Positions 5,747 through 6,525 of a DNA stretch of 6,525 nt are shown in pieces. Where the stretch lies: assembly GCA_035465695.1 (NCBI GenBank), contig DATIVR010000140.1, positions 1 to 6,525 on the forward strand, given 5' to 3'. The position numbers and the translations under genes are program-made. This stretch comes from DASUBN01 sp035465695 (GTDB lineage: Bacteria; Pseudomonadota; Gammaproteobacteria; Natronospirales; REEB76). The first letter of the stretch is position 1, and each line of letters begins with the position of its first letter. The notes beneath the pieces were generated by a model. The model was not told where the DNA came from. It worked only from the letters and a program-made list of their open reading frames with translations, and did not search any database.

Positions 5747-6525
5747 ATGCGCATACATATCCTAGGCATCTGCGGCACATTCATGGGGGGCATCGCGGCC
5801 CTCGCCAAGGCGCTCGGCCACGAAGTGGAGGGCTCCGACGCGGACGTCTATCCGCCCATGAGCACGCAGCTCGAGGCGTTGGGGATAAGGCTGTTCCAGG
5901 GCTACCGGGCCGAGCATCTGAAGCCTGCGCCCGACGTGATCATCGTCGGCAATGCCATGTCCCGCGGCAATCCCGCGGTCGAACACGTGCTGGCGGAAGG
6001 CCTCGCCTATCAGTCGGGTCCGCAGTGGCTCTATGAACATCTGCTGCGCAACCGCCATGTGATCGCCATCGCCGGCACCCATGGCAAGACCACCACCACC
6101 TCCATGACCGCGTGGATCCTGGAGCAAGCGGGTCTTGATCCTGGTTTCCTCATCGGCGGCGTGGCGCCGGACTTCGGCGTGTCGACCCGCCTGGGAGGGG
6201 ACACCTACTTCGTGGTGGAGGCGGATGAATACGACACCGCCTTCTTCGACAAGGGTTCCAAGTTCCTGCACTACCGCCCGCGTACCGCGGTGCTGAACAA
6301 CCTCGAATATGACCATGCGGACATCTTCCCGGACCTCGCCGCCATCGAGACCCAGTTCCACTATCTGGTGCGCTCGGTGCCCGGCAACGGGCTCCTGGTG
6401 GTGAACGGCGCTGACACCGCCCTGCGGCGCGTGTTGATCCGCGGCGTATGGACGCCGCAGCAACGCTTCGGTGCCCCGGATGCGGATTGGCAGGCCGTGG
6501 ATGCCGCGCCGGACGGCAGCCACTT
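5747..6525 (+). CDS. mpl: UDP-N-acetylmuramate:L-alanyl-gamma-D-glutamyl-meso-diaminopimelate ligase (3' end missing)
   Basis: Mpl joins the murein tripeptide recovered from cell-wall turnover to UDP-MurNAc using ATP, returning it to peptidoglycan synthesis in the cytoplasm. The first 259 codons of a protein usually near 450-460 residues are present; the frame has no stop before the window ends. The N-terminal Rossmann-like domain starts MRIHILGICGTFMGG, the Mpl version of the Mur-ligase UDP-binding loop. The ATP-binding P-loop is GTHGKTTTT (110-118). VVEADEYDTAFFD (156-168) and NNLEYDHADIF (184-194) are further Mur-ligase motifs, and the latter two favour Mpl or MurC over MurD, MurE or MurF. 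The MGG and YDTAFFD forms favour Mpl over MurC. The ATG at 5747 follows CAGGG (5736-5740) by 6 bases. The gene is head-to-head with rnd. Confidence 0.95.
   Translation, partial: MRIHILGICGTFMGGIAALAKALGHEVEGSDADVYPPMSTQLEALGIRLFQGYRAEHLKPAPDVIIVGNAMSRGNPAVEHVLAEGLAYQSGPQWLYEHLLRNRHVIAIAGTHGKTTTTSMTAWILEQAGLDPGFLIGGVAPDFGVSTRLGGDTYFVVEADEYDTAFFDKGSKFLHYRPRTAVLNNLEYDHADIFPDLAAIETQFHYLVRSVPGNGLLVVNGADTALRRVLIRGVWTPQQRFGAPDADWQAVDAAPDGSH

Noticed and set aside
5762..6523. A 253-residue open frame on the - strand opposite mpl
   Set aside because: The + strand encodes an unmistakable Mpl with intact Mur-ligase motifs; the antisense frame shows no domain and is a GC-rich shadow.

Overview
The window is GC-rich bacterial DNA from a Gram-negative organism, most likely a gammaproteobacterium; a related proteobacterial lineage is possible. 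Three things support this. It has mpl, a ligase for recycling meso-diaminopimelate murein peptides that is found in proteobacteria. Its RNase D has the full gammaproteobacterial length. It carries a large exported beta-helix protein of the filamentous-haemagglutinin type. I cannot name the genus.

Left third (1-3426): an apparent two-gene unit on the + strand. The first gene, cut by the left edge, is the last 875 codons of a very long Gly/Ala/Ser-rich repeat protein predicted to form a secreted parallel beta-helix. Its stop codon is fused to the ribosome binding site of a second gene, which encodes an exported FecR-domain protein of 245 residues. A strong intrinsic terminator closes the unit at 3401-3426. 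Tight spacing and shared export suggest that the two products act together at the cell envelope, but their function is not known.

Middle (3427-4550): adenylate kinase (adk) sits alone behind its own candidate promoter. Its catalytic core is ordinary, apart from a four-cysteine LID that probably binds zinc. It then continues into a Lys/Ala-rich tail of about 100 residues that ends almost as poly-lysine. This tail is the most unusual thing in the window. adk ends 18 bases from the convergent rnd stop codon, and a perfect 10-bp stem-loop covers the junction.

Right third (4538-6525): RNase D (rnd) on the - strand and mpl on the + strand are divergent, with only 63 bases between their chosen starts. 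mpl runs off the right edge after 259 codons. These are housekeeping genes: nucleotide balance (adk), RNA 3'-end processing (rnd) and murein recycling (mpl). The exoprotein/FecR pair is the accessory part. No tRNA, rRNA, CRISPR array or insertion sequence was seen.
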